DNA from: Melitaea cinxia
Lineage: Eukaryota > Arthropoda > Insecta > Lepidoptera > Nymphalidae
Assembly (NCBI RefSeq): GCF_905220565.1
Contig: NC_059401.1
Coordinates: forward strand, 14,070,766 to 14,134,765
Direction of reading: 5' to 3'
Length of the DNA: 64,000 nucleotides
The notes beneath the pieces are model-generated. The model was not told the DNA's origin. It ran no database searches and saw only the letters and a program-made list of their open reading frames with translations. Below are positions 25,201 through 35,299 of this stretch, piece by piece; position 1 is the first letter of the stretch, and the number at the start of each line of letters is the position of its first letter. Position numbers and translations under genes: made by a program.

Positions 25201-26695
25201 ATAATTAGCGATGTTAATTTACACTCATGCATAATCTTTAAAATTATCTTGACCCCATAAAAAAATCTTCGTGAATGTTCTTTTTTAACCGAGTTCAAAA
25301 AAGGAGGTTCTCAATTCGACTGAATTTTTTTTGTATTTCAGATCTTTTTACTAGGTAGACCGATTTCAATTATTTTTTTTTTAATCCAAAAATGGTGGTT
25401 GTCATGTGGTAAATTAAATCGATATTTGACGAGTACTTTTTGAGTAATATCTAATAATGCGTATTTACTTGACTATTTTTTGATCGACCTACGTTGAATT
25501 ACTGGTTGATGTAATTAAAGTAGGGTTTTTTCGTTTTCGAGCAAACAAATAAATGTAATAAATATGGGATGAATTGAAAACGTAAAAAAAAAATTAAAAA
25601 GAAATTTGTGAAAAATATAACGATAAGGTATGTACAAAAAATAAATCATCAATTTCTTAAATTAAATAAATTCTTTAAGATAATTGCCGATACAGAACAC
25701 AGAATATGACAACATCAATAAAGATTTGACATAATATAATTTTGATAGAGCAGTGAACTCGTAAAGTAAATAGAGTCGATGTCAGTATAAAAATAAACTT
25801 GCTATAACTGAATTTCAAAAAGAAAAATTGAAAAATTGTTTTGAATTCAAATAGTTTAAATGACAATAATTCTAGAAAGCCAACCAAGACTTCTCAAGCT
25901 ACATACGATATTTCAGAATAAATTAATATCCTGAAAAAAAATTATGTGCGAAATGTAATAAATAATAAAAAAATATGCTAACAAATTTATGTTATATCCT
26001 CAATAGTAATTACTGACGAATTACAACTCTTATGTTAATTTCCATGAGACTACTTTGAACTTTAGGGCGAGCCAACATCAATAAGTAAAAGATAAGTCCA
26101 CCAAAGCAATCGGGTAAAAATGGGATTAGACAATTTACAATACCTGTTTTTTATAAGGTTCAGCTTCTGTGTACAAGTTGAGCGTAACATTAGGATCAGG
26201 GCAGGGTTCGCGCTCCCGCCTCCAAACGCAGTCTTCCAGAGTAGCGTTGTTGAAGAGATCGGTATTCAAGTACAGAGCCTCCTTTATGGGTTTTCGCTGC
26301 CCAATGGTTCCTTAACATAAAGTATTTCATTTGTCTCTTTATAAATAATGCTTATTACTTTTTTAGGTAATGATATTACAAATATTAAAATAAAATTTAT
26401 TTTTAAGTAATTTCTATAAAATATCGTCTAAATTTAGTTATGGCATTAATATTATTTATATTAATGAATACGATAATTTTGTGTTCTAATTGTGCCGTTA
26501 GTACCTAATTCGTAAAAATACTTTATATGACAACAAAATTAAAAATAGTCGCTCGCATGTGGGATAAAAGTAATTTATGATAAACGATATCGCACTAAAA
26601 GAAAAAAATATATAAAATAAACAAAAGTACATACCACAGACATATATCGCAAGCACAACTGCAAGGAGCGGCCAAGTTAAGTGCACGCGTGCCAT
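16297..26695 (-). CDS. Secreted pancreatic-lipase-family lipase, seven exons
   Basis: A neutral lipase/phospholipase A1-type alpha/beta hydrolase. Exons, 5' to 3': 26635-26695, 26144-26310, 21041-21164, 18778-19023, 18282-18464, 16957-17116 and 16297-16510. All introns are GT-AG and all junctions keep phase, giving 384 residues. Start chosen: MARVHLTWPLLAVVLAIYVC, a typical signal peptide; an in-frame ATG 11 codons upstream is less signal-like. LVHGY is at 99-103. The nucleophile elbow GHSLG puts Ser at 178. Asp202 lies in GLDPARP and His267 in CSH, so the triad is complete. A GHADF...NGG stretch follows the Asp. The tail has several Cys, then a Thr/Pro/Arg-rich end, and no PLAT domain. Likely extracellular, acting on acylglycerols or phospholipids; substrate cannot be told from sequence. 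Introns carry SINEs, Helitron-like and MITE insertions. Confidence 0.92.
16655..16950 (+). mobile_element. tRNA-derived SINE, 5' truncated
   Basis: It contains a B-box-like GGATTCGATTCCC, then CTTGTGGGTCTCCCCACCGT, TCCGCCAACCCGCAGTGGAG and the tail GAGGCCCATACCTAACAGTG...CAGGCTGAA. This is the same family as 43757-44103. It lies in lipase intron 6, in the opposite orientation, and ends only a few bases from the exon 6 splice donor. Confidence 0.8.
17558..17645 (+). repeat. LINE 3'-end fragment (TTCTGCAGAGAAGAATMGG family)
   Basis: ATTCTGCAGAGAAGAATAGG followed by CAAGAAACTCTGCAGTCACT. Related copies are near 35.5 kb (same strand) and 63.0 kb (reverse). It lies in lipase intron 5. Confidence 0.5.
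17755..17945 (-). mobile_element. tRNA-derived SINE
   Basis: Read on the minus strand it has a tRNA-like head, GGACGACGCGTTGGCGCAGC...GCGGGTTCGATCGCCGC (A and B boxes), then ACAGATATTTGTATTGG and GTTTGTCGTGGTCTGGGCG. The head matches the SINE at 43757. It lies in lipase intron 5, same strand as the gene. Confidence 0.75.
19342..19794 (-). mobile_element. Non-autonomous Helitron-like element
   Basis: Begins ACTAGCGACCCGCCCCGGCT and ends near TATATGTATAGAT. Read in reverse it ends ...CGGGGCGGGTCGCTAGT, the CTAG-type end of lepidopteran Helitron-like elements. No ORF. It lies in lipase intron 3. Confidence 0.6.
20583..20738. repeat. Short inverted-repeat element (MITE-like)
   Basis: Arms of about 30 bp: 20583-20612 (TTTTTTTTACTAAAATTATT...ACGGGA) and 20708-20738 (TCCCGTTTTAAATAATTTTA...). 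The inside holds a smaller palindromic patch, GAGACGAGAGAGTTCACTCG. It lies in lipase intron 3. Confidence 0.6.
20846..20936. repeat. Large near-perfect palindrome
   Basis: TTTTTCATCCAATAGGTATT...AAAGTTACGTAGGTACACAA meets its reverse complement TTGTGTACGTAACTTTTGAT...AATACCTATTGGATGAAAAA. The arms are about 44 bp, with almost no loop. It is probably a snap-back MITE. It lies in lipase intron 3, just downstream of exon 3. Confidence 0.75.
21420..21712 (-). repeat. Interspersed repeat (GGAGGTTCTCAATTCGA family), copy 1
   Basis: Contains TCGAATTGAGAACCTCCTCC and GACGAAAATATAGTCAAGTA. These are the reverse complements of words in the copies at 25.3 and 27.6 kb. Non-coding; probably a MITE or other non-autonomous DNA element. 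Confidence 0.6.
22151..23235. mobile_element. Candidate DNA element with inverted ends
   Basis: The left end CCAGCAGGCCTAGCATGCA and the right end TGCATGCTAGGCCGGCTGG are inverted copies with one mismatch. The next 100 bp on each side are also similar in inverted orientation (CTCGT/ACGAG- and AGAGATA-rich). The middle is an (ATA)n and A-rich tract (22575-22800). No target duplication was clear. It lies in lipase intron 2. Confidence 0.5.
23236..25282. other. AT-rich part of lipase intron 2
   Basis: No gene recognised. It contains a short 18-bp tandem repeat, AGCCATATATTATATAGC-like, at about 24383-24426. Confidence 0.4.
25283..25546 (+). repeat. Interspersed repeat (GGAGGTTCTCAATTCGA family), copy 2
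   Basis: Begins AAAAAAGGAGGTTCTCAATT and contains TTACTTGACTATTTTTTGAT and TCGTTTTCGAGCAAAC. It is homologous to 27616-27926 and lies in lipase intron 2. Confidence 0.65.
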
Positions 26696-27615
26696 CCTTG
26701 CGACCAACAATACCGAATAGAGTCGCAAAAGCAGGCGTAACCTAAGTACAGCGGGTTGCGAACGTTAATGAGGTGCCGCAAGTACACACTGTTACAATAA
26801 CTTGCAACAGATACTAGATATATGAAATATTAGTGAAATTATATATGCTTGAACTTGAAAATGGTTTAACACGAACACGGTTTATATTCGCTTACTCATT
26901 AATTCTCATACATAAAATCTTTATCAGAGTCAGTCATCAGCATCAGAATGTAATTCCTAAGTAGTAGTAGGTATCCATGGTCCAAACTTTTTAAAATTTC
27001 TGTGATTTTTTTGCTGTTCAAATATACTCTGCTGCTCTTATCAAAATGATTCTAGTAATAATTTTGTGGTAGAGCTAATATTCAGGTAATTTTGTGGTAG
27101 AGCTTTTTGTAGTAAATACTCCTAAACTATAACGTATTACTGTTACCAGTAACCATTGTCTATTTTTTTTTCTACACAGAGCACATAAAATGCCTTCCGA
27201 AAGTCGGACATATAATGTAGCTAATTTAAATTTTAGCTTATGTAATGTTGCACTTTCGCGATCACAAGCTTTTCTGCATTTGTTGCTGTGATATTCTGAG
27301 TGAAACGGATGGCTGCTTAACAGTTCAAACTAAAAAATTATAAATACCTACTCGATTTGCTTCACGTATTGATAAAATTATGAATCGTTTTAATAATAAG
27401 TAGATTAAGTTATGAAAATTTATCAAAAAAGAAAAAAAAATAAGTCAAAGGAAATTGAACTTAATGCAACACGTGCATTTAAGAGAAGTAGGAATATAAT
27501 TTGCTGTATTCGAAAGACAACAATAATTTCAACACTATACAATTTATTTTTCTACAATAAATTATTTTGCAATAAAGAAAGTTATAACTTATAAAAATAT
27601 ATTTATTCTATTTTT

Positions 27616-27926
27616 TAACCTCCTTCAAAAAAGGAGGAGGTTACTCAATTCGACCGTATATATATTATGTATGTTCGGGGATAACTTCGTCGTTTATGAA
27701 CCGATTTTGATAATTCTTTTGAGGGAAACTCTTGAAAATCTGCACAAATTTTTACTGGGTGTGGTCACATTTAAATGTCATCGAGATCTAATTACAACTT
27801 TTGAAGTAATCTTTGATAATGCGTTTTTATTTGACTATTTTTTCGTCTACCTACGTTAGGTACCTAGGTACACCTATTACTTGTCTATGTAATTGAAGTC
27901 GGTTATTTTCGTTTGCCAGCAAACGG
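27616..27926 (+). repeat. Interspersed repeat (GGAGGTTCTCAATTCGA family), copy 3
   Basis: Begins TAACCTCCTTCAAAAAAGGA and contains GACTATTTTTTCGTCTACCT, ending ATTTTCGTTTGCCAGCAAAC. It lies between the divergent lipase and CCDC85 genes. Confidence 0.65.
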
Positions 27927-28800
27927 AAGTTATTTATTTAAAGGGATTATAAAATTAAGTATATCTTGATATAAGATTACCATATAAGGGTGGCATCGTC
28001 AGAATGACGAAACCCTCCATAAATAATAAAGATTAAAAAAAATATAAGACTACCACGTATCAGATGAAGGAATTTGTAGAATGTGAAAGTAACTAAAACT
28101 AGTATTGATGAATAATAAATAGATCAACAACCTAATAAATAAATTAAAGGATATCGAATTAATCGTTGAAAAATTTAATTGACATTTTTAATAATTTATG
28201 TTTCGAAAATAAAATTTAGACACATTAAATAGTCGCTTAAAATATAGAAAAAAGAAATAAAGAATTAAATTGCTGTCTTATTCTTTTATTTATTTGGCAC
28301 AAGCAAAGAGGTTTCCTCAATAGTACCTACCTACGAAAAAAAACGAAATCGTAGCATTGCTCGACGGCATTTCTATGTAATCTTAGCAAATGAATGGTTA
28401 CACTCATTCACACAAGCATCGCATTGTACAGGTAAGAGAGAGCGCGGTAGAGGGAGACGCCGCGAGAGCCTGCGCAGACGAAGCTGGCGCAGGTATAGTG
28501 TATAGTGAACTAGCCAGTCACAACTACGCGCCCCGTGCGTGTCCGCGTTTACTTGCCATACCGAGCGACGCACGTAACCTGTTTGTTTAAATAATATAAA
28601 AACAACCTCAAAACCTACAAAGATCATTCATGACATATCAATAAACATCAAATATTTATATTATAGTTGAAATAACTTACATATGTGCAGTTTGGAACTT
28701 AAAGACATGCCGAGTTAATAGTGTGAATGCCACGGTCCACAGCCTACGCAGCCGGCGGCGTTCCCCTCCTCCGTTCATTCAAGGACCAGCCGTTGAACCC
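27927..28800. other. Upstream region of the CCDC85-like gene
   Basis: 28430-28580 and 28735-28800 are richer in G+C than their surroundings and contain many CG dinucleotides. They are the best candidates for promoter or 5' UTR sequence of the gene at 28889. No TATA box or protein homology was recognised. Confidence 0.35.
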
Positions 28801-28884
28801 ATGTTGCCACAGTTATTGTATGATTGCAATCTTCACGATTTGGAAATGAACCTAAAAAATCGCATTGTGCGAAGCGTCGACTAA
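28801..28884 (+). other. Upstream ORF before the CCDC85-like start
   Basis: An ATG opens 27 codons (MLPQLLYDCNLHDLEMNLKN...) and stops with TAA four bases before the main ATG, in a different frame. If transcribed it would be a uORF that could lower or gate translation of the main protein. Confidence 0.4.
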
Positions 28885-28888
28885 ACTG

Positions 28889-30142
28889 ATGACTGTTCAC
28901 GAATCGGTGCCAACGACAATGTCAATCAGACAAAATACAGGCGAATTAACTAAGCACAAACAACAACTAGGTAAACAGGGCCCAGAACCGGTCAACTTTC
29001 CACCGCGTTACCATCCGCCACCACCTGCCGCAGCGAGTTCCAAACTAACCACTGTAGACGCCGGCACGAAAGAGTTTAAACCTCCTAATTCTGTAAAACA
29101 TATTGATCCCACTAAATTACAATATCCTATAGGAATTCAAGGTTCTATGCCAGTATTATATCCGAGTGGACCTTACCCACAAGTGAAATATCTTCAAGGT
29201 TACCCTGTAGGTTATCCTGTACCTCCAGCCGCTCTACGTGTTCTCAGACCAGGAGGTGAGATAGTTACGAAAGCAATTGTTCACGAACCAGTAGAAGCAA
29301 CAGCCCGAGCAAGAAGTGCGGACGACACTCAGCGAGTTCAACGTAACTTAGAGGAAGAACAAATACACAGGCGGTCCGCGGATATGCTCAAATTCACTAA
29401 ACGAATTGATTCAGATGTTACAAGGCAATCAACTGATCAGCGACGGCAAATTCAAACACTTTTAGATGAAATAAAAGCATTGAAAGAAGCCAATCGTCGT
29501 CTAAGTGAAGACAATCAAGAATTACGTGACCTGTGTTGCTTTCTTGATGACGATCGACAAAAAGGTCGTAAGTTGGCTCGAGAATGGCAGCGGTTCGGTA
29601 GATACACGGCTTCTGTGATGAGACAGGAAGTGTCAGCATATCAGAACAAGTTACGTGAATTAGATGACAAACAACAAGAACTTATCAGAGACAATTTGGA
29701 ATTAAAGGAATTGTGTCTTTATTTAGACGAGGAAAGGGAGAGAAGTGCATGTATTAATTGCGGAAGAACAGCTGGCAGAGAACGAGATGACGGTGACGGT
29801 AGTAGTAGTGGCACAAACGCCGAAGAGGTCCCTCGACCTCCTGCGTTGACTGTACCAATTAAACATCCCCAATTAGCGGAGCGTACAGTTCAGTATGTTC
29901 GTGACTTAGAACAGAAAGTACGCCGCTTAGAAGCTGAAAAAGGTGTAGGGAGTGGACTTAGCGAACGACCTGAGGCCGTAGTTCGTGCACTACAAGTGTT
30001 GGAAGTTAGAGAAAGAGTGGAAAGGGAAAAAAGAAGACCAGCTCCTGATTTAGACACTGGTGAACAAGCTCTCGTTCGAGAAATGTGTAACGTAGTTTGG
30101 GGTAAATTAGAAGAAGCACCACCTCAAGCACCTCCGCGTTGA
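28889..30142 (+). CDS. CCDC85: CCDC85-family coiled-coil protein, single coding exon
   Basis: CCDC85 proteins are coiled-coil adaptors tied to cell-cell junctions and beta-catenin/p120 partners. The ATG at 28889 is the first Met after an in-frame stop at 28853, giving 417 residues uninterrupted to TGA. The N-terminal 170 residues are Pro/Tyr/Gly-rich and probably disordered. Residues about 182-286 are the family's hallmark double coiled coil, with ELRDLCCFLDDDRQKGRKLA, REWQRFGRYTASVMRQEVSA and ELKELCLYLDEERERS. A later block (QYVRDLEQKVRRLEAEKG, then VVRALQVLEVRERVE) also matches the family. Vertebrate paralogues A, B and C are not distinguished; this is probably the single insect orthologue. 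An AATAAA near 30909 may serve as poly(A) signal. Whether a non-coding 5' exon exists cannot be seen. Confidence 0.92.
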   Translation: MTVHESVPTTMSIRQNTGELTKHKQQLGKQGPEPVNFPPRYHPPPPAAASSKLTTVDAGTKEFKPPNSVKHIDPTKLQYPIGIQGSMPVLYPSGPYPQVKYLQGYPVGYPVPPAALRVLRPGGEIVTKAIVHEPVEATARARSADDTQRVQRNLEEEQIHRRSADMLKFTKRIDSDVTRQSTDQRRQIQTLLDEIKALKEANRRLSEDNQELRDLCCFLDDDRQKGRKLAREWQRFGRYTASVMRQEVSAYQNKLRELDDKQQELIRDNLELKELCLYLDEERERSACINCGRTAGRERDDGDGSSSGTNAEEVPRPPALTVPIKHPQLAERTVQYVRDLEQKVRRLEAEKGVGSGLSERPEAVVRALQVLEVRERVEREKRRPAPDLDTGEQALVREMCNVVWGKLEEAPPQAPPR

Positions 30143-31304
30143 TAGAACATTACGTAAACGATATAACATGTAAAAGCGTTTAGTAAATAAATAATGTACC
30201 AGTACCAAGTATTCAATATTACGATGGAAGTGAAAGAAAACAATTTATAATTCAACGTTTGAATGGACTCTGACTTGATTGAGGTCACGGAGAACGATGT
30301 CAAGTCACATGACCTACAGAGTGCGTTTAAGTATTGACCTTGTTTATCAATCAGATGTAACTGAACAGTTAAGCTGTAAATAATAGAAATAACATAGACC
30401 GTGCGTGCTCGATAGTCACAACAAAACTTTTAGTAATTGCCTAATGTATTTTCAAAAATTTTGAAACCGTAAAGTACAAAATTAGTAAATAAGCCATTAA
30501 AGTTAGATATAGCTCTTTGTTTTAAACCATAATTAACCAGGAGCGCTCTAATTAATGTCGATGAGTATTTTCAGCGCTATGACAATTAATTTTAAATGTT
30601 AAATTTAAATATTTTTATATGTTTTTAATAATAGAATTACTACATTCATAGTTCTAAATGAGGCTAAAAATAATTTATTAATTTGTCTGTGATTAATTGG
30701 TCTTTTAAAGAGCTGGACGTATAATTATTATCTACTACATATACAAAGGTCCTGATATACATTATCTACAGTTTCACCGCATCTAGTCAAAGCCAATTAA
30801 AGCAATAGTTTGTATAAATAGAAACACAATTAGCTTCCTTGTCGCCCAGCTCACACCTCTTGCCTTGTTTGCTCTAATGTGTTATTGTTAATTTATTGTC
30901 GAACTTAAAAATAAATTATTTTTGTTTTTATTATGTGTTTTATTAGTTTGTATTTTTAACAATATAGAAAATAATTACCTACACTATAAAGGAAAGAAAC
31001 TTAATTTGTAAAAATTTTGTAGTTAAAATATTCAAAACCAATCAAAAAGATGAAATTTAAAAAGTTCTTGTAAACTACAAAAGCTGCTTAGTAGTAAATA
31101 TGGAAAATTTTATAACTTAACTGTTAATTTGTTTTTAATTAGTACGAACTTAGCGAAGGTTAAATATAAATATACCCATAATATTAATGAAAGATTTATA
31201 TCGGCTACTACTGCACCTAATCAAAAGAAAGTATTTAGCATAAAAAAACACGTGTCAATGAAACTATAAATTAAAAAAGACGATGGGCTTTAGAGACAAA
31301 TCTT
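30143..31304. other. 3' UTR and intergenic sequence after CCDC85
   Basis: AT-rich and without recognised genes. AATAAATTATTTTTG near 30909 is a plausible poly(A) region for CCDC85. Confidence 0.35.
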
Positions 31305-31580
31305 TTTTTTCACTAGTTCAGCAAATAAGCGTACGGCTCACCTGCTGGTAAGCGATTATCGTAGCTTATAGACGCCTGCAACACCAGAAGTATCGCAAGC
31401 GCGTTGCCGACCCTATCCCAAATTCCCCCCAGGAGCCAAATCACGATAGACATAACGCCGCTGGTCTTAGGTTCGAATGTCGCTTATTTGTAATTTGTGT
31501 ACAAATATTTGTTTCTAGTCTGAGTGTATATCCTTGTGGGACTTCACACCGTGCCTTGTAAAGGACGTAACCCTATTGTG
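31305..31580 (-). repeat. Interspersed repeat fragments (GATGCTTCTGGTGTTGCAGG family plus SINE piece)
   Basis: 31310-31440 contains AAGCGTACGGCTCACCTGCT and GCAACACCAGAAGTATCGCA, the reverse complement of the repeat at 36045-36285. It is followed by a SINE-like piece (ACAAATATTTGTTTCTAGTC, CTTGTGGGACTTCACACCGT) at 31495-31560. Confidence 0.55.
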
Positions 31581-31937
31581 TTGTTCTGGGTGATTCTAAT
31601 TTTTATGTAGCGTCAAAGGACCCAAGAACTTAGATTTTACCTTACTTTTATCCGTAAAATTCGCTCCTTGATTTTGAAATAGTGGTCGTTTTAATTTCTT
31701 GAATAAGATGCTATGAAAGGAGGACACCCTCGAAAATATAACATTAATCTTTAACCACCACCAATTAATTAAATTAGTAATGTAAAGACTCAATTTATGT
31801 GTGTGATTCAATAATGTTATTCCTCAAAAAAATGTATAAGATTATAAAAAATCCTACATGATTAATGAAATTACTGAAATTAACTAAATGTGCAATAGCG
31901 TCCACGCGGACAAACCGTGAATCATCTAGCTCTTCCA

Positions 31938-32249
31938 TACATATAAAATAAAATTGAACTGTCTGTTTGTATTATTAAAATAACTGCTTTTTACTAAATG
32001 GATGTATACACGGTACATATACCAAACTAACATTTTTTAGAATTTTTGTCTGTCTGTCTGTTTGTTCCAGCTAATCTCTGAAACGACTCGACCGATTTTG
32101 ACGGAATTTTTACTGGCAGATGGCTGATGTAATAATAAGTAGTAATTTAAGCTACTTATATTTTAGAAATCTATTTATTTTGTAACTCTACAAACTGAAC
32201 AATAATTGTTTTGTAATTCCACGCGGACGAAGTCGCAGTCACAGCTAGT
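31938..32249 (+). mobile_element. Non-autonomous Helitron-like element, copy 1
   Basis: Starts ACATATAAAATAAAATTGAA, contains TTTTTGTCTGTCTGTCTGTT and GACTCGACCGATTTTGACGG, and ends GACGAAGTCGCAGTCACAGCTAGT. The CTAG end and lack of ORF fit Helitron-type non-autonomous elements; assignment rests on recalled family features. Confidence 0.6.
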
Positions 32250-32298
32250 ATTTGACGATTTCGTACTTCCCATTTTCTATCTTCTACTTTTATTTTAT

Positions 32299-32617
32299 CT
32301 ATACAAATGAATAAAATTGGGGTGTCTGTTTGTAACATTAAAGTAACCGCTTTTTACTAAATGCATATGGAACAAACGGTACATACCTATACCAAAATAA
32401 CATTTTTTACAATTTTTGTCTGTCTGTCTGTTTGTTCCGGCTAAATTCTGAAACGGCTGGACGGATTTTGAGAGGATTTTCACTAGAAGATAGTTGATGT
32501 AATAAGGAGTATTGAGGTAATTTTTTTTTTAGAAATTTATTAATTTTATAACTCTCCGAACTGAAGAATAACTTTTTTGTTAAATTCCACGCGAAGAAAG
32601 TCGCGGGCACAGCTAGT
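32299..32617 (+). mobile_element. Non-autonomous Helitron-like element, copy 2
   Basis: Same family as the preceding element: TCTATACAAATGAATAAAAT at the start, GTAACCGCTTTTTACTAAAT inside and GTCGCGGGCACAGCTAGT at the end. Only about 50 bp separate the two copies, both in the same orientation. Confidence 0.65.
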
Positions 32618-32810
32618 ATATAAAATATATCTCAAATAGCACATAGTACATTGCAAATGGTGTTGCTGTTACTACGAACTTGATTAATAACAAAAATAAA
32701 AACAATGCTGTCATTAACGTAATCATAATATTTTGAATGTCATTCAGATTTGAAAGTCCACAAAGCAAACAACCTTTTTTACAAAATATTAGATTTAATT
32801 TTAAATACCA

Positions 32811-35201
32811 ATGGCTGAAGAAAAAGGTGAAGGACCCGAAGACGTGGATACGATAGGAGTAATCATTGTTTACTTTGTTAAAAGTGTTTTTGGCTAAGCT
32901 AGTTATTTAGTCACTTAATTATTAAATTATAAAGGCAATGAAATTAAAGAGTCCCCATGAAAAAGACATGTCTTTTAGTATTTAATACTAATTTTGTTGT
33001 GAATACAGAAAATATTTTATAGTTTTGTTTGTATTTCATTTGCGCCTAAACAAATGTGGAAAGCCATATAACGAGAAGTTTAATTTGTTTTTCAGATATA
33101 CGTAGGTGGTCGTAATGTGGAAGGTGAACGACATGGAGAGGGGTGGGCGGTGCTTCCTAATGGAGACTTCTACCAAGGCTGCTACTTTCAAGGGATGAGA
33201 AATGGCAAAGGTCTATATGTATTTAAAAACGGAGCTCGATATGAAGGTGTATATGAATATATAAATAATCTATGAAATAAGTAATACTTCCTTAAAACAT
33301 AAAATACATACCTTTATTCTTGTTGATTTTCATTTAATTAAATTTGATCTAAAAATGAATCGCAGATGACTTTATACATACAGACGAAAAACAACATGAT
33401 AACCTAACTCCTTACTTTTAATATCGTTTAAAAAATTGGAGCTCCTTTGATTTCTTTTCATTTACGCACAGAATGATTTTGTAGTCTTTAAATTTATGTG
33501 AGTAGTCGAGTCTCTGTTAATCTTTAACTTTAATAGGAGAATGGCGTCACGCTATGAAATATGGTGTCGGACACATGACGTATCCTGATGGATCGCGTTA
33601 CGAAGGTGATTGGAGGCATGACTTGAAGCACGGTTTCGGAGCATATTACTATCCAAATGGCGATATTTATGAAGGAGCTTGGTTTAAAGGCAAACGACAT
33701 GGTCTGGGAACATATTTCTACGCTGAAAATCAGGTAACAAAACATTTATATATATAGGTACACATATATATGATAATTATGATACAAGTTGATATTGAAA
33801 TACATTTTTCTAATACGCAGATTAAGTTCATGGGGACTTGGGTAGATGGCGTTATCGAAGGTCCAGGGCAGATTATGTATCCTCGAATACGTTTTCACGG
33901 CTCTTGGTACAAAGGAATGCCTAAAGGGTCAGGTTGTTTCGTCTTCGACACCAATTGTATGCAGCACGGTTTCTATTTGCTGACTAAAGATCCTGATTAC
34001 GAAGAGTTTGGAGAAGGTGAAGAAGAAAAGGAAGAAAAAACAGAAAAAGATGAGAGATTAGAAGAGGGCGAGGAAGAATTAGAGGTTGACGAGACTTTAG
34101 GTAATCTTGTTGTAGTTTTGTTTAGCTATTATTTTTAGTATATGAAGAAAAGTTATAATTAAAAAAGGTTCCACGTCTTTGTATATCACAAGGCTGTATC
34201 AGCTGTATGACTCAAAGAAATTTTAAGGTAAGGCCCAATGAACATAGCACGAGGATTGTAAACAAAAATTGGCGAACTGATATTCGAGATTAAACCTCTT
34301 AATTTAAAAATACCAAGCTTATTTAATAAATAGTCCCGAGTTCGATAACCCAGCAAATCTCGTTAGTAATTTTAAGATCCCGTATACACCGGTAATACAT
34401 GGGTGAAGAAGGGTAGTTGGGTATTAAGCTCCATTTATTTCCCTTAATTACCTACATAGCAGTTTATTCCTGTAGAGTTCTATCGATAGCACCATACTAC
34501 ATAGCAGTTTATTCCTGTAGAGTTCTATCGATAGCACCATCCTACATAGCAGTTTATTCCTGTAGAGTTCTATCGATAGCACCATACTACATAGCAGTTT
34601 ATTCCTGTAGAGTTCTATCGATAGCACCATCCTACATAGCAGTTTATTCCTGTAGAGTTCTATCGATAGCACCATCCTACATAGCAGTTTATTCCTGTAG
34701 AGTTCTATCGATAGCACCATCCTACATAGCAGTTTATTCCTGTAGAGTTCTATCGATAGCACTATCCAACATAGCAGTTTATTCCTGTAGAGTTCTATCG
34801 ATGGCACCATCCTACATAGCAATTTATTCTTGTAGAGTTCTATCGATAGCACTATCCTACATAGCAGTTTATTCCCGTAGAGTTCTATCGATAGCACCAT
34901 CGTAGCTTAAAAAAGATTATCGAATGCTACACTCTCTAAACACAAGATACCTTAAATAATTTTAGGTAAAGTCGCAGTATGGCGCGCTCGCAACGTAACC
35001 GCGTATATGGCGGAGTTCCTTCCACCTGAACCCGTTCCTCTACCGGTGCACGACTCCATTCCATCTCTCGCGGTTGAGAGTATAGAGACTGATGTCTTAC
35101 GATTCGAGCCACCATCAATAGCTGCAGAAGGTGACGATGACAATGACTCCTGGCTTCTTCACAGGCAACAATTTCTAGAAGAAGCTGAGCAAAGAGATTA
35201 A
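32811..35201 (+). CDS. RSPH1: Radial spoke head 1 homologue, MORN-repeat protein, five exons
   Basis: RSPH1 is a structural protein of the radial-spoke head in motile cilia and sperm flagella. Exons: 32811-32858, 33096-33246, 33537-33733, 33821-34100 and 34966-35201; all GT-AG and in phase, total 303 residues, close to the roughly 310 of vertebrate RSPH1. Start: ATG at 32811, MAEEKGEGPEDVDTIG, an acidic N-terminus like the family's. Residues about 17-205 are seven consecutive MORN-type units of about 23 residues (for example SRYEGDWRHDLKHGFGAYYY). Then comes CFVFDTNCMQHGFYLL, matching the family's post-MORN block, and a Glu/Lys-rich segment. The last exon (WRARNVTAYMAEFLPPEP...) is an acidic tail. 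In insects, expression mainly in testis would be expected. Intron 4 is filled by a 45-bp minisatellite. AATAAA near 35261 may be the poly(A) signal. Confidence 0.92.
34453..34904. repeat. 45-bp minisatellite, about 10 copies
   Basis: Unit ATAGCAGTTTATTCCTGTAG, then AGTTCTATCGATAGCACCATCCTAC, repeated head to tail with a few substitutions. Each copy carries TATCGATA or a one-base variant. As 45 is divisible by three, both strands show long apparent ORFs, which are artefacts. It lies in RSPH1 intron 4. Confidence 0.95.
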
Positions 35202-35299
35202 ATATAATAATTTTTTTCATTTTATTATCTGTCACATGCTTATAAGTTCTCTTTTACTTGAATAAAATTTAATGAAATAAAAAACTTAAATATCTATAC

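Noticed and set aside
28390..28590. Opposed frames of 66 and 84 codons upstream of CCDC85
   Set aside because: They are overlapping frames in a CG-rich putative promoter or 5' UTR, with no homology or splice support.
34417..34905. Long open frames of 150-162 codons on both strands
   Set aside because: They run through the 45-bp minisatellite in an RSPH1 intron. The repeat length is a multiple of three and lacks stops by chance; there is no independent start or homology.
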